Made by a program: the position numbers and the translations under genes. A model generated the notes under the pieces. It saw only the letters and a program-made list of their open reading frames with translations, was not told the DNA's origin and searched no databases. This document shows positions 20,800-35,700 of a stretch of 64,000 nucleotides of DNA, in pieces (position 1 is the first letter of the stretch; the number at the start of each line of letters is the position of its first letter). Source of the DNA: Tubiluchus corallicola (taxonomy: Eukaryota > Priapulida > Priapulimorpha > Priapulimorphida > Tubiluchidae). The stretch lies in assembly GCA_030141605.1 (NCBI GenBank), contig JAQGDQ010000462.1:1-64000 (forward strand), read 5' to 3'.

Positions 20800-23700
20800 G
20801 GGCAAAATTTCCAGAATTTAAATATAAGCAGAATTTAATATCTAAATGAGGTGAGAAAACGTGAGCTATATGTTTTCACTTTAATGCATTTATTGAAAAA
20901 TTTGACAAAATGTTTTATTCAGGAGAAAAGTTAATGGAACAAAGCTCGTTTACAACAGGGTACTGATTAAATTAAGATATGAAATGAACCAGCTGCTGAA
21001 ATAACACTGCGTGCAAGTAGCGGAGCAGACATCCGCTGAGCAGACATGGAACAAGTAGTCTCACTCATACTCTGTCACTTGTAAAGTACGTTATTTTCAG
21101 CAGCCACATAATTTTGAAACATTGTAACAGTATTGCACGTTCATGTTTACATGCTACTAATTGTCAGCTACATCGAAAATGCTCTGAGAAGAATGAGACA
21201 TCTATACATACATTGTCACATATAGAGGTACACATACAAACAACACAAGGTATATATGAAAAAATGTACCAGAATAGCACAAAATTAGAGAAATTAAAAC
21301 AGGCGTTTACTTAAAATATTAAAGCAAGGCTGCAGGCAATGTTTTTGAAGCTTAAACACTATTTTGCAAAAAGAACTATCAAAAACAAAACGCCACAAAC
21401 GAAAATAGTTGAAGTTCAAGAACTGAAAATGATTTAAAGAAAGGGCTAAAAATTGAAATACTTCTAATTTGTATCATTCCAGTTTTCTAAATGTCAGTTC
21501 GATGAATTCTAAAGCTTCTAAACTTATTTCAGAGAAGGTCATCATAATATTGCATACATCTGCACATATAAAGCAGACAGTCTATTTAAAAGTTTGTGTG
21601 ATATATGTTAATTGCCGTGTTAATTGCAGAACTGATTGTGGACGAATTTTAGGATTATTTTTAATAGGCTTACTAACATAGATAATAGCCAGTAGAATGG
21701 TTGTTAATATCAATACTCTAATAATGATTACCTTGGGTAGGGTCTCCTCTGCAACCACATTTATAGAATCCGTCTCGCATAGCAACATCTATTTCACTGA
21801 CCTTTATACTATGATTTCCACTTCTGAGACGATCTTCCTCTACTTCAATTAAGTATTCAATGTAGTCAGTTTCTTCTACAATAATGTCAGCTTCATTTCG
21901 ATTCCAAATGCAGGAATACTCTTCACTGTTGCTGATGAATGCATCAGATACCACACATTCTAATATAGCACTTCCTCCACTAACTACGTCTGCATTTTGT
22001 GGTTCATCGTAAAAAATTGTAACATCCAAGAATTTAATTTCAATTTCAAAACCAGCAGCTGTTACCATAACGTCAGTTGTGAAGTGAAGGAACATTGCTT
22101 GTCCAGAAGACTGGTAATCTGGTGGAAGATTGTAGCCACAGAGTCTAGCTATCATGGACATCGCATTGTTGTCACTATCATCATAGATGTAAAGTACATC
22201 GTAAGCACAGTTAGTATGGTACTCAACAGCAAACGACTTGAAGGATATGGATACTGTCTGCAAATATAAGAACAAGAATTCGTGCAGCAGAAAGTAATTA
22301 TAAAGCAAGTATTAGTCATGTAAATTTCTACTGTATTTTAAAATTGTGGATTAAAATTCAGTTTATAACAAGTATACCAAATAAAGTTATCCTATTATGA
22401 AATTCAGAAGCCACCTACGTATAGAGTTGTGTGACAAGTCAAACTAAGATACCGTAAATATGGACTTATTTTGATGTTGACCATAAGAAGATATTTAGAA
22501 CTTAGCACATCCAGGCAGTTAGTCATTATGCAAGCTCCTACAAGTTTGTCATAAAATTCAACTTGAACGTTGTTCTCCGTTACTTTTCTCAAAAATTAGG
22601 CGTCATCGTTATTCAAGAGCATATATCATTTGCTTGATAATGATAATATCAGTTGCATGCATCTACACGTGGTACAGTTGTTTATTAACATCAATATGAG
22701 ACTATTTTGCGGAATTATTATACGAACAATTATATATAGTCTTCAGATGCCCTATATTATGATCACAAAAAATTACAAAGAAGCACTAATAACTATTACA
22801 GACTAGTTACCTTTCCCATTGGAGCAGTGATGCGCCATCTACAGTTAACATAATTAAAGTAATTCTGTTGAGTATATCCAGGATGTGATATGAGAAGACG
22901 TTCTTCTGTTATGTCAAAGACCTCACCCAGGCAACCAGCAGCTGTTAAATTATAATCCTGTACGTGTTATTGTATATTTCTGTTCATAAATATGACAAAT
23001 GTCTCTCAATAATGAGTGATTACATAGTTTATAACAAAAAAGAGTAAAATGGATGCTAATAAATTCTAAAATCAATATTCATGCAGTGCAGTAAGGCTAT
23101 TGGCAGGATGGGTGATTACAAATTCTAAAATCTAGACAACACATGCAGTCCAACAAGGCTTTTAGCATACTTTTCCAAATGCAATTTAATTAAAGTCAAT
23201 TGAATGTTTAACAGTGCATTATGTCCAGTTTAAATTTTCCAGTTTTCTGGTACAGTGCATTCATTGACGATCAAATAGGACTGCATGGTCCGTACATATC
23301 AGCGAAGTCAGTCAGTCAGTCTTTTCTGCTGTCTGGCAGTTTGCTCTCCAGTCTGTTTGTCTGTCTATCATTCCTTCTATCAGATTGGCCATCGGTTTGT
23401 TGGCCTCCCATCTATCCATCCATGAAGTGTGCCTTACATTTTCTTACGCTGTCTTGTACGTTGCGCTGGTCTGTCAAATTATAATAAAAATTAAAGCCAT
23501 TTATTTACCAATTACGTTTACAAATTACATTAGAAGCGAAGATTGTGAGGCTAAATCAAACTTTGATATTATATTATCGCCAGTTATTCAAGTAATGCCA
23601 CAGTGTCATTTAAAATTGATTTTTTCGATACAGTAGCAAAGCTACGTACCAAAAGCTCTTACTTCTCCTTCTTCTGAATATGTGTAAACTGCAAAAAACA

Positions 23701-26700
23701 TTCACGCCTTTTAATAATGCTATGTCGATTATCTCAAAACTTGTTTGGGTCTGTGAGAAATCGTGTCTTTTTTAGATATAAGCAAAATAAAAAATCCGCA
23801 AAATAAATTTCACTTGAGTGTAAGAAAAAAAGCAAGATATAATGCCAAATGGAGTTTATGTTCTTTTACCTTGATGTAAATCAACTCTGCATCCACATTT
23901 ATAGATCCCATCTCTCTGATAATAATCTATATCACTGACTAGAACACTGTGATTTCCACTTCCCAAGCGATCATCTTCCAAATCAACAAGGTATTCAATA
24001 TTTTCCATTTCGTCTACTGGGATTACTTCATTGTTGTGCGTCCAGATACAAGAATAATTCGTGTAGCAGGAATGCTTCAGAAAGGTCTCTGTCATTGTAC
24101 ATTCCAGCATTACATTATCTTTACTTATAACATCTGCATTTTTAGGCTGTTTTTCAAAAAGTTCATGATTTTCAGGCGGAAGAGGTTTACTAGAAGTGAA
24201 AGTGATTTCTAACTCAAAACCTCTAAAAGGTACAGTGTTATCTGTTGTGAAATGCAGGAATAGTTGCTGACATGATACGTAATCAGGTGGAATATCGAAA
24301 CCGCACAGTGTGGCCAGTAATGGTGATGACGTATCATTGCCACTGTAAACGTAGAGAGCATCGGAGGCACAACTGGAATGGGGCTCAACCGCAAAGGCAT
24401 TGAAGGAAATGCGTGCAAACTAAAGTAATTAAAACACAAGCAAATTAGTACCGCCTGTCGTACGAGTCCCTGCAATACCTTTAGAGCGTTCACGCCTATA
24501 AATCATATAGAATTGAAAAGAAATGAATTACACTGTAAATGATAGGACGCTAACCTGAAATTTTACATAATAACAATTACATGGCTTGGTGCAAAAAGGG
24601 ATTATGTCAATTTTCCATTTTTTGAGAAACTGCTCATCAGCAATAGTTCTATAGCTACCAATACAGTGCTTTAATAGACAATATTTGTTTACGAATAAAA
24701 TTAATAATCATTATTTTATTATTTATTTTCAAATTTTGTAAGAAATGACATAATTATGCCTTTTATACCATTTCGAGAGTGTACTCGGCAATGATTAGCT
24801 ATGCATATAAGTCAGTGTCATGCGTGTTCAATCACAGTTTTATGTTCTGGATTTTTTGAAAAATGTACCGGTCTTCTGTACTTATCCAGCCTTTCGGCAA
24901 AAAGAAATAACTATTACAAGGCCCCCCTTTCGGCCACACTATCCAATAAATAAATTGGCTTCATAAACTATCTTCATCGTCAGAAATAATACTATCACAA
25001 ATTTTAATATAAGAGTAGTTTCCTGGACATTTCGACCATTTGCGGCCCGATATCTTTCATTTGGAGCTCACTTTTGTCATTAATGTCACTTAAAAGGGGA
25101 ATATCACCAAAATTAAGTTGGGCTTGAATAACTCATGATTATATGGCGAATAGAAATACGTACCTCATTCTTCACGAAAATTTCATGTTTGAGAATCCTT
25201 GGCAAAAGTTCGGATAAAACTGTACACAAAACGAACAATTGACTTGGCTGCCATTGAGCATGTATCTGCGCCTGCACCTCTGGTGACGAGATTCGTGACA
25301 TACATCGCTGACATACAGCTAATATGTTATAGTCTATGTGTCCATGGGGTTCACATATTTTTTGTCAAGGCTGATGAAATGAAGCTGTCACTAAAAATTG
25401 TCACACTAGCATTATAGTTATGCTTCAGTGAGTTTCAAAGAAGGCGTGAGCAATTACTCTGGTGGAGTAGCCTTGTATATAAAAGAAAATATTGCCAGTA
25501 ACATGTTGTACTTATCAGATGCAAGCGATTCAGATTTAGATGTTGTATGGGTTATCTTAAACACGCCACATACTAAAATTTTAATAGGATCTGTATATAT
25601 AAAACCAAATTCACCTGAACAAATGAGAAAATGGTTATTAATGTAGAAGAAAGCAGCTTCTTTCGGCAGTAAACACGGTATATACAGTATTGCGGCTATA
25701 GGCGATCTAAACGCCCATAATATTCTCTGGGATAGGATTGACAATGAACAGGGCATACAACTTCACAACTTCTTAAATCAGGCCAAGGGTGTCCACGTCA
25801 TTATTACGCCAAACGAACCCTGCAACTGGTTCTAGTACAATTGATGTTATATTAGCTACGCAAAACTTTTCTGCCCAACTTTGTCAGCAATATGTAGAGA
25901 AAGATACAGAGTTCTTTTCGGGAGCACCCCAAATGGGACACTTTGCTGTTATGAACAAAATTAAATGTAAATTATCGGAAAATGATAAAGTAGTTCGTTG
26001 TGTGTACGATTTTAACAATAGTGATTGGTAAAGATGGTCAGGTGTTTTGAAACGTAAAGTAAGAGAACAATTTCATGAACTAAATCAACTTATTTAGGCC
26101 AAAGATGTTCAGAGTGCTTGGGTACAGCTCCGAAAGATCATAGAAAATGCAAACGAAGAAGCACTAAATAAGAAAATGATAACAAAATTTAGCCAACCTT
26201 TCTGGTCTAGTCAATTAACAAAATTAAATAATAAAGTGAGGCTTTGCAGGAGAAATTACCTGCAGATGTCCAATTACGAAAACAAGCAATCTTATGTGGA
26301 AGCCACGTCAGAGTTTAGTGACGCGCTGCATTTAGAAATGAATAAGTGGATTGACGAAAATTCCGAAAATTTAAATGCAGCACAAGGCAAGGAGTTCTGG
26401 AAAACGTATAACGCGTTTTTGAAACTAAATTCAGTAACGAAATAGAAAGCCTAAAAGTTTTGGGTAAAGATTACGTAAGTGATGATGACAAAAGTAAACT
26501 CATGTACAAAACATTTTTTAGTGGAGAACATATAAATCCCAATTCATTTGATAATGCATGGTTTGAAGAAATCGAGGAAATTGTTGACCAACAAATTGAT
26601 CAACCAATAGTTGTGAAGCATACATGGCTTAATGATAGGTTTAACATGAGGGAACTAAATAATGCGATAAAAAGTGTTAAAACAAATAACAAGAGCATAG

Positions 26701-29700
26701 ACATTCATGGGTTTCATCCACTAATGATAAAAAACATGGGATTTTGGGCTAAAGCCACCTTTCTCAATATAGCCAACATTTGCTTAGAGAGCAATATTTG
26801 GCCATGGAATGACTCAAAGGTTACATTTATTAAAAACAATGGCAAGTCCGATTATAGTGACCCTAATAATTATAGGCCTATTGTAGCGATCCTTTTCTCG
26901 ATAGAGTGATCGTATAGTTTTATGTAGCCGTATTGAGTGATCGTGAACTAAATCTATATATTGTACAGATTGTATTTTCATTAGTTTAGATTTTACAGAT
27001 TTGCTCTCTGTTCGCTATAAGATGATTCTATCACCTGACTCCGAGGACTTTAGTTAAGTCTATCAGGCAATGATGCTGACCTTCAAGTCTGTCACTTTGA
27101 CCTTGCGTTGTGAGTGGAGGTCTTCTTCCCTCAAGTTATCGAGCGTAGCTCCCGCAATTGAGCTTTAGTTAGTACAATGCGAATCTCTCAAGTTCGTATC
27201 TAGGATTTAGTGTTGCTTTGCTTTGAACGCTCTTAATCATACAAGAACTGGTTATCTACGTTACCACAGTGAATTGAATTTATTCAATTACAGAATACAC
27301 TTTATCTAATCTTGTATGCTTTACAGGATTTATCCTTATACGCTGGTGAGCGTTTACAATTAATGTATTGCTCCAGAGAAGATGCTCATACGATTTACTT
27401 GACAACGATTCAGTATGCAGCACTTAAGGTGCTTAATGCAATGTGAACCACAGTTATGCAGAGTTACTCTCAGATACAAATATGTTAAGTACACTTAACT
27501 TGCAGATTGACCAATGTACCCCGTACACTCGGTCAACTCCAAATAGCAGCTTATTAGCTTAACGAGACTTTCGCTGATCCAGTGCCCAGTCTATTGCTGA
27601 GAACGCAGAACTCCTCTACGCTCGCTGGTGTCAAATGATGTTCTTCTCTCCTAGAAGCTGTCTCGGACACACTGTCAGACTCTCCTCCTCGATGTGCGTG
27701 GGTATGTGTAACTCACGTCGCTCCTCGTGTGTGTGTGTGTGTGTGTCTAAAACTTAGAGTTTATATCTCGAAGAGCTGACCTTGCTAAAGATTGCACCAT
27801 ATGGCAGCATCGGCGGCAGGTGACATCCCCTGCCATGCAATTTCTGACATCAGCAAGGTGTTCCTTCGAATTCTTTCGCTCTGTGAGATCTCTTTCCGTC
27901 CTCGGCAAATCTTCAGACTTCTCCCCGTCCAATGTCTCCGAGCACTGGTAGAGACCTTGGTGACGATCATAATGTCACCGTTATAAGACATCTGCCTACT
28001 ACCGACCTTCCATTAATTAACTGTAACTCTGCATGTGGCTATACAAGACAATAGTGTCTTCGCTTAAACAAGACACCTGTGTTCCTCCAATATGCTATAC
28101 AAGACACACCTGTATTTCTCTACAATGTGCAATAATTTGCGTCGCATTAAATCCGTACTTATCAGCTGGGTGAGTTTCTCTGTCAACCAATAAATTTATC
28201 TTATGAAAATCAATGAGGCATGAGATTTATCAACTGAATCTAATTCAGCTGATAACTCCATTAATTTGCTACCAAATTATCGATTTATAAATTTATTCAC
28301 AACACTATCAGCATTACCTCCCACTATGGAAAACTAGCAGAAAAGCTTCTTGAAAATCGTGTGACATATGACATTATTGTTGATGAGCAAGAAGGCTTCA
28401 GGCCCAGACACAGTACAGTACGCTACTTGGTCAGGCTTATGTCTAACCTGACTAGAACAAATTTACTTAAAACAAACTGCATTGCAATTCTTTGCGACTT
28501 TCAAAAAGCTTTCGATAGTGTTTGGATAAATGCGCTATTATACTAGTTGTATCAATATGGTATTAAAGGAAACATGTTGTGTCTTATTAGTACATTTTTA
28601 AAAAATTGCAATATTGTTTTACGTATTAATGGTCATACATCTCCAAAGTACAATTGTTAGTTGGGTCTCCCACAAGGTTCCGTTTTGTCACCATTACTGT
28701 TTTTGTTGTATGTTATTGACATGTTTGAATCTATAGATGATGAAGTATGCTGTGAAAAATTTAAATATGCAGATGATGGTTTTTTGCTAATCACAGCTGA
28801 CACGAACTATGAATGTTATTTAAAAGCACAAAAATGTTGTGATAAACTGTACACTTGGAGTAAGAAGTGGCGGATGAACATAAACTGTGCCAAAAACAAA
28901 ACTGAAGCCATTTTGTACAAGAACTCCAAAATTTTGAGTTGGGAACCAGACCAACCAAACCTCAAATTTGGGAATAATCCTATTGATTATGTAAGAAAAA
29001 GCAAAGTGCTGGGGGTCACAGTGGACAATCAATTAAATTTTAATGCTCACATGCTAGATACCAGGAAAAAGGCGTGGAAAACATGGCAACAGCTAAAGCA
29101 GTTTTGTTTCTCTGCAAATAGAGGGAATTTATATATACAGTGGCCGCCGCTTATTGTGGACACCTCGGGCCAGCAGTGTATGTCCATATTAAGCGGCTGT
29201 CCATATTAAGCGAAGTGACCCATGAAGACCCTTCCCCTTCATTAAAAAAGGCAAAAAACTGTCTGTATCAACTCGTCTCTTGTTTTATTGAAAAAAAGAA
29301 GTCAGACGAGTTTGTTTGGCAGGAAACTTTTCTCTCAACCTTGAACGGAAGGAAGTTATCACAGTTTCGAAGCTCTCAAGGCCACGGCAAACGGCGAACT
29401 GACTGATGCAATGACTCACACAGGCAGCAGAGCGGGAAGCTCTTTTCAATCACGCGCGCAGGCCGTGGTTGGCACGGCTGGTTCACGTGCCAAGAATGTT
29501 CGCTGTCCATATTAAGCGGCGGTTGTCCATATTAACCGGCGGATTTTATTAGGGGAAAATTCCGTCCCTCGCGAGTTGTCCACAATAACCGACTGTCCAC
29601 AATAACCGTGTCCATAATAAGCGGCGGCCACTGTATTATGTATGTATTTATGTTAATATATATAATAAAATAGAGTTATAATAAAAAATAATCAGTGAGT

Positions 29701-32700
29701 TTCTCTGAGTTTACAAATTCATTAATTCTTCTAGCAGAATGAAGTTACTATATCGACTTGTTTTACAAGAAAAGAACGTTTGTTACCAATGCCCACACTT
29801 TTGCAGCTTGTATTGCTGACGATGTTTTCAATTAATGCCACAAGAATTTTCACAATATGCTGTAGGCCAGTCTACTTTTGATTGTTTACCTCTATTGGAA
29901 TATACTGTAATGGACCTACAACTTTCCAAAGTAGTAAAATATCGCTTCTGATAAAATCATGTTAACGAGTGCAAGGACAATCGCTTCTATCAACCGACAA
30001 CCTATCGGAACCAATGTCAAATGCTGTAATGTAGTTATAACAGCTTTATTTTTAGCCTAGTCGCCCACGACAGTATCACAACAGAGGCTGCGTCTACACT
30101 CTGTTGCGTCATCAGCCTGAGCTGCGCTAGTTCAATTTTTTCACCATGAGAGGCGTAAGTGCAGCTCCATGGCGTTTCCCGTGAGATACAAAATAGTTAA
30201 TTAATCATTAATTAGACAACGTACTGCTAAAAAATTTCGCCAAATTGTTCCCTGGGAAGGCAACTATAAAAAAAAGTTTAACTTGATTTTCATGATATTC
30301 CCCCCTTTAAGAAAACTTGTGTTATTATATATTACTATTATTACTAATACTATCTTTATTTGAAACAGTATAGATTTATTTACCACAAGCTTCTTGAGTA
30401 TAATAACGCGATTGGCAATTTTTTTACTACTTATCCATTGTTTAGTGAATAGTTTCAGAACCTCAGTAGCTTTGTTGCTGATAAAGATGGGCCGTTAATG
30501 GTCATCAACGCCTGTCACTAATTACGGAGAGTTAAGAATGGCATTAACGCCTATAAATAATGACGACAAATGGATGACTAATAGTCATTGAAGCGCCGTC
30601 GTTCTTATTTATGACTGCCATTGCTTAAATAAAGCCCAAATATTGAACATTAACATGCAGAGAATACCCATTGTATAATTAGTTACAATAATTATATGGC
30701 TTCATTACTGCAACAGCCATTAAAAGTTTGTTATTTGTATGAACATGTCCACAAATACTTCGTCAACAAACTATAGCATGTCTGTTTCAATAAGCATGCA
30801 AGACTGCCAGAAAACGGGCGTACAATGCTGAATTGTTTCATACACACACAGAAAAACTAGGACAAATGAGTCAGTGACAACAGTGAAAATAAGTTATTTT
30901 ACTTTATTATTTATCATATGCCCAAAACGCATAAAAGGGTTGAAAACTAAGTCTCTAATTGGTGTTCATCTTTTCGACAGAAAGAATTTTTACCTTTTTG
31001 TATGGAGCTATAATTAACCATCTGCAATTCGCAGCGTTAGGATACCAGCCAGGATATCTCGGGGAGGTCAGAACGCCTTCTTCTGTTATGACTTGCACTT
31101 CGTCACTGCAATCTGGCGCTAAGGTTGTTGGCAATGTCGTACTTGCTGAATGTTGCCCGGATATTTAAAACAAGCAAAACATGAAAATCGTTTTTACAAC
31201 ATTTAAATGATAGTAGTTATTTACCACTTGAACTCCCTTGTTTTTGCTACGCCATGATTATCTGTAGAACCTGTATCTGTGCAGGCAGAGTAAAGCCAAC
31301 CTAGTTACATATCCACAAATTAACACACCACGTCCAGTTATTAAAAAACTATGACTCAAATGGAAATTTGAATAAAAACAACTAACGTTTGGAAGAGTTG
31401 ATAACTACAGTAAGTACAGACCCACTTTGCATTTTTAATTTGGGGAAAAACTTTTCTCTATCGGGGAACGTAAACATCTGTAAATTTTGTACCTAACAAT
31501 TGTCCCCGCATAAAAGACTACAGATACAGGAAAGTGTTTTCCTGAGTATATGCCAAAGGTAGCGTTTACTATATTTATGTTTACTATGCGCTTTTGATAG
31601 TGCTTAAAATTTTCCATTTCCTACTGCACGCATGTTAACATTAAACGGGTTAACAAGTATAAACCTTTTTGCCATACACAATATTTTACACCATAATTTT
31701 GGCACAGAAAAAATGGAACATGTGCAGATTTTTGTAGCGTATACGGTAACCAATGAAGTATAATAGTAATAAACAGAACATTTTTTACTTACGTGGGTTT
31801 GTAACGTAGGAAACATATATCTCGAATCCTGCCATTGTTACAGAGAAATCAGTAAAAAAGTGAAGAAGAAGCCATCTACCATACCAGAAGAAATCTGATG
31901 GAATTTCAAGTCCACAAAATTGAGCTACCAGAGGAGGATCGGTGTCATTGAGATTATGCCAACCATAGATACGAAGAGAGTCATAATTGCACATTACGTC
32001 ATATTCAACGTCAAATGATATGAATGACATGTTAATGCCCTAAAAATAAAACATTCATTTCTTCGAGTTGGTTGTTTATTTTCAGCAATTTCAAAAATTT
32101 CTTATTACCACCGTCAAAACTGGCAAGATGGATCTTTGTATACAAATAATTTTGGAATGCCGGGATACCTTGCACCTCCAAGGCCCTGGATTTAATCAAG
32201 CCAACATTCCGGCTAACTTTTTTGTTCTCTCTACACAATTTCGATATTATGTTAAAGGACAAGGAAAGGGGCACCTGAAGTAGGTTTCAGAAAAATCGCA
32301 TTAAAAATTATATCGCTTTACAGCAATTTCAGGTAAAATATCGTATTCGCGCTGCAAGGAATTTTTGTTTGCTTTCATTTTAAATCTCCCGCAATACTGT
32401 TCCGAAGTCGCCATTACATGACGTCACATACGCACAACGTAAATCAAGGAAAGAAAAAGGAAATGTTAAGTTATGTCGCAAAAAAATTTCCATGCAAATC
32501 TGTGTTACTTAGCATTTTTCTTACCTGCTAGAAAGACTTATGTAACTAGAAAAGAAAATGATTAATTATTTAAAATGTTTTCACCAATTGGTAAAATATC
32601 GCTGACTCACCCTCCAGGGTGCACCACTCACTAGTCACGTATTAAAAACACGTATTTTTAATCTATTGATTGACAAGATACAGTAATTTTAAATTTTACT

Positions 32701-35700
32701 TAGTTGGTGACGTGTGCGCTACGAATGCCCTGATTATTTTTTCAGACTTTACACAATGTCATCTAAACTTGTTTCAAATGACCTGTCGTGAAAATGGCTG
32801 CCTTGGTGATATTGCACAGATAATGCAAATTAAAAGGTAAAATGACAACTGAATTACAAGGTAAGTGAAATTAAAAATAACAAAACAGGAATTAAAATAA
32901 TAATTGGCATACGATTAAATCTGCAAAGACAATAACCGGTTAAATAGGTATAATTAGCCAATATTGGCCTGTTGAATAAGCATTTCATACATGACTAGAT
33001 AGTTCAACAGTTCATACATGGTTAGGTTCTCTTCCTTCCCCTCCATGATGAAGTGCTAAATGCTTACTCAATAAGCATACTGAAATGAAGAGATGTTCTA
33101 CGCATCATTACTGTTACGAGAATCTGAGGACTGTGATGAGAAATTGCAATGGCGTCCAGTTACACTATGCTATATGTTTTGTGTGTGGGGGGAGATTTAT
33201 TTTTTGGATGTCAGAAGTACTCCAAAGTGTATAACATTGGAGCTAATATTCAGAATCTATGCCAAAAGCCAAAAAACTGAATTTGTCACTAGTCTTTAAC
33301 TATACAACAAAATTTTAGCGACCGTCCACAAAAATCTCACATCTAGTTTTTCTATAAAAAAATCGCAAACATGATTACGACAAAATACGCACAGAGTTCA
33401 AACTTAAAATAATTGTTTTTTTACTGAGAGACTTTGAAAAAATACAAGCTAAGGATACGTAGTAAGTAACTTAGATTGTTGGTTAAAAGTAACAATTTTG
33501 TACATCCACTTGCAATATAACTTCTAATATTGATAAACTTTAAAACACAGAAAAAAGGTCTCTGCATGACACGCAACGAGATTCATGGTATGATAAGTTT
33601 GGTCTGCGTCTTGAGATTTAGGAATTTAGAAAATCACGAGAAAAAGTCATAAGTGACAAAAACAAAGTCAAATTTGACGAGTATCACAAAGAAATTGTTG
33701 GTGTTTGCCACGCTGCAATTTTAAAATGGCTGCTTCTTTCTGGATTCTTTTACAAGCTTCTACTGTTAGGCTACAGCTTATAGGCTACAGTTGTCTAATA
33801 TGCAGACAGCTTTTCTTCAATCAGCTAGTGTAAAAATGACACACAAGTCACAACATAGCTTACCATTGATGGAGGCGCATAGATCTGCCACATACAATCT
33901 ACGAAATTTGGATAATCATAATCTGGATATCCTGGAGATGATATGACCTCTTCTTCCGTAACATTTTGAACTTCGCCATCACACCAAGGTGGTAAAGTGG
34001 GTGGTGCAGTTGTTGTTAAATTGTCAGCTGTCAAGACACAATTTACTCATTATTGCTATATATTAATTTTCATTACCCGCCCATTGTGACTACCCAATAT
34101 TCTTGATACTTTTTCTTTTTTTCAAAAAGCAAATATCACAAAAATACCGTACATTGGAAACCATCAGTAGAAATGAAGGCACAAAGCCTGTCGCTAAATT
34201 CGCCCAACGCCATAGCACTTGCTAATTATTTAGAAAATCACATTTTCTTAACCTTGGATTGTCAAATATAAGATTGTCAAACAGTATAGCAGTGAAAATG
34301 ACGTTTTTGCCAATTATGGCTGCAATAAACTCGTTAAAATACGGACATTTCTTTTCACACGGACCTTAAAAAATGACATTCAAAACACTGAACTCTTCCA
34401 ACATGATCAGTTTTCACTGACAATTGACACAGCGACGACACTGATGCACACCGAGTATTTCCGATTGCTGGTTAAATTTAAACTTCTAAATAATGCAGTT
34501 CTCAAGAGCAGGTTTTCAAGGCTTCAAAGCGACTTTTGCAGGTTAGTTGTCATAGTGCAAGTGTACAGGGCATGCGTTTCACTGTACAAGTCTATACAAC
34601 TTTCGTACAGTGCTGACCAAAATTTCTGTTCTCATGCTCCTACAAAATATAATTGATGCAGTCGCTTTTTGTTAATAATTCGTTATTCTAGTGACAGCGC
34701 AGCATTTACGCACATGCTATAAATGGGTTCTACTGCCTGAGACACCAGTGCGCATTATTATTAGTTGTTCGTTCTGAGAATGACGATCGACGCGAACGAA
34801 AGTCAAGACGAGCTTGATATCGTCAAACTTGAATAACATTCAAATTTCGCCATCATTCTCAGCGTCTACACGGATCTTCAAAACTGACAAACTGCAGAAT
34901 GACAATGTTTTGAATGACCACATTGACAACCTGGGCTACACATTACAACGGAAAACACCCAACTAAATTTTCGAGGAAAAATTTGCGCTTACCTTCAACA
35001 TCGCGAAATGTGACCATAATTTCATATCCCAATCTTGTAACCACTTCGTTAGATGTCAAATGAAGAAAGAGGTGTTGTCCTGATGACTCGTAACTTGGAG
35101 GGAGTTTAGTACCACATAGTTTTGCCAGCATGTACGAGTCTGTGTCTTCGCCATCGTAGATGTAAAGTGCATCAGCATCACAATATCGATCATATTGCAC
35201 ATTGAACATTATGAATGAAATGTTTGCTGCCTAGAAAATTTTAAGCCACTGTCCAGAAATAATGCAAGTGATGTCTACGTGTTTCAAAAAAATATAGTTT
35301 CTGGTGATTCTGTCTAAACAAATTAAGAGAGTTCAAAACCAAAAGTAAGTAAATTTAAAACACTTATTGCTCAAGTTAGATTAAATTAAAAATATGGTAA
35401 CGTTATGGACAGTAACAACAGTTCTTTCAATGTTCATATAATTTTCTTTTTGACAAATTGATGCTTTTGCATGATAGATGCAGACACTAGTAAAACAGTG
35501 CTAACAATTAACTGTACGTTTTTGTATCAATTGTCCATCAGTAGTTACTAACAACTGAAAAACAATCAACAGTCAGCAGACCAAAATTTCAGCACGGTTC
35601 AAGATCCACATCTTCTAAATTTGGGCTCAAAAGGTGGCAGCACTGCCAAAAAAATAGAACAAATTATTGTAGACAATTCTATCCTGCTTACCATGCCATC

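Larger units (their letters stand above)
14844..28017. repeat. Right arm of the 28-kb inverted repeat
   Basis: This is the reverse complement of 10-13867. Unlike the left arm it continues outward into the rest of the same LTR, the rest of LINE A and the 5' exons of the receptor gene. It therefore looks like the ancestral copy. It has a shorter intronic minisatellite, a longer TA tract and an extra block of about 500 bp near 16147-16660. Confidence 0.95.

Noticed and set aside
25199-25417. 72-codon frame identical in both arms
   Set aside because: No domain. Identity reflects the near-identical outer arm, not coding constraint.
10-28017. Palindrome as a simple read fold-back artefact
   Set aside because: Arms differ by many substitutions, indels and repeat lengths, whereas a fold-back read would give the same sequence twice. 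A haplotype mis-join is not excluded and is listed as a test.
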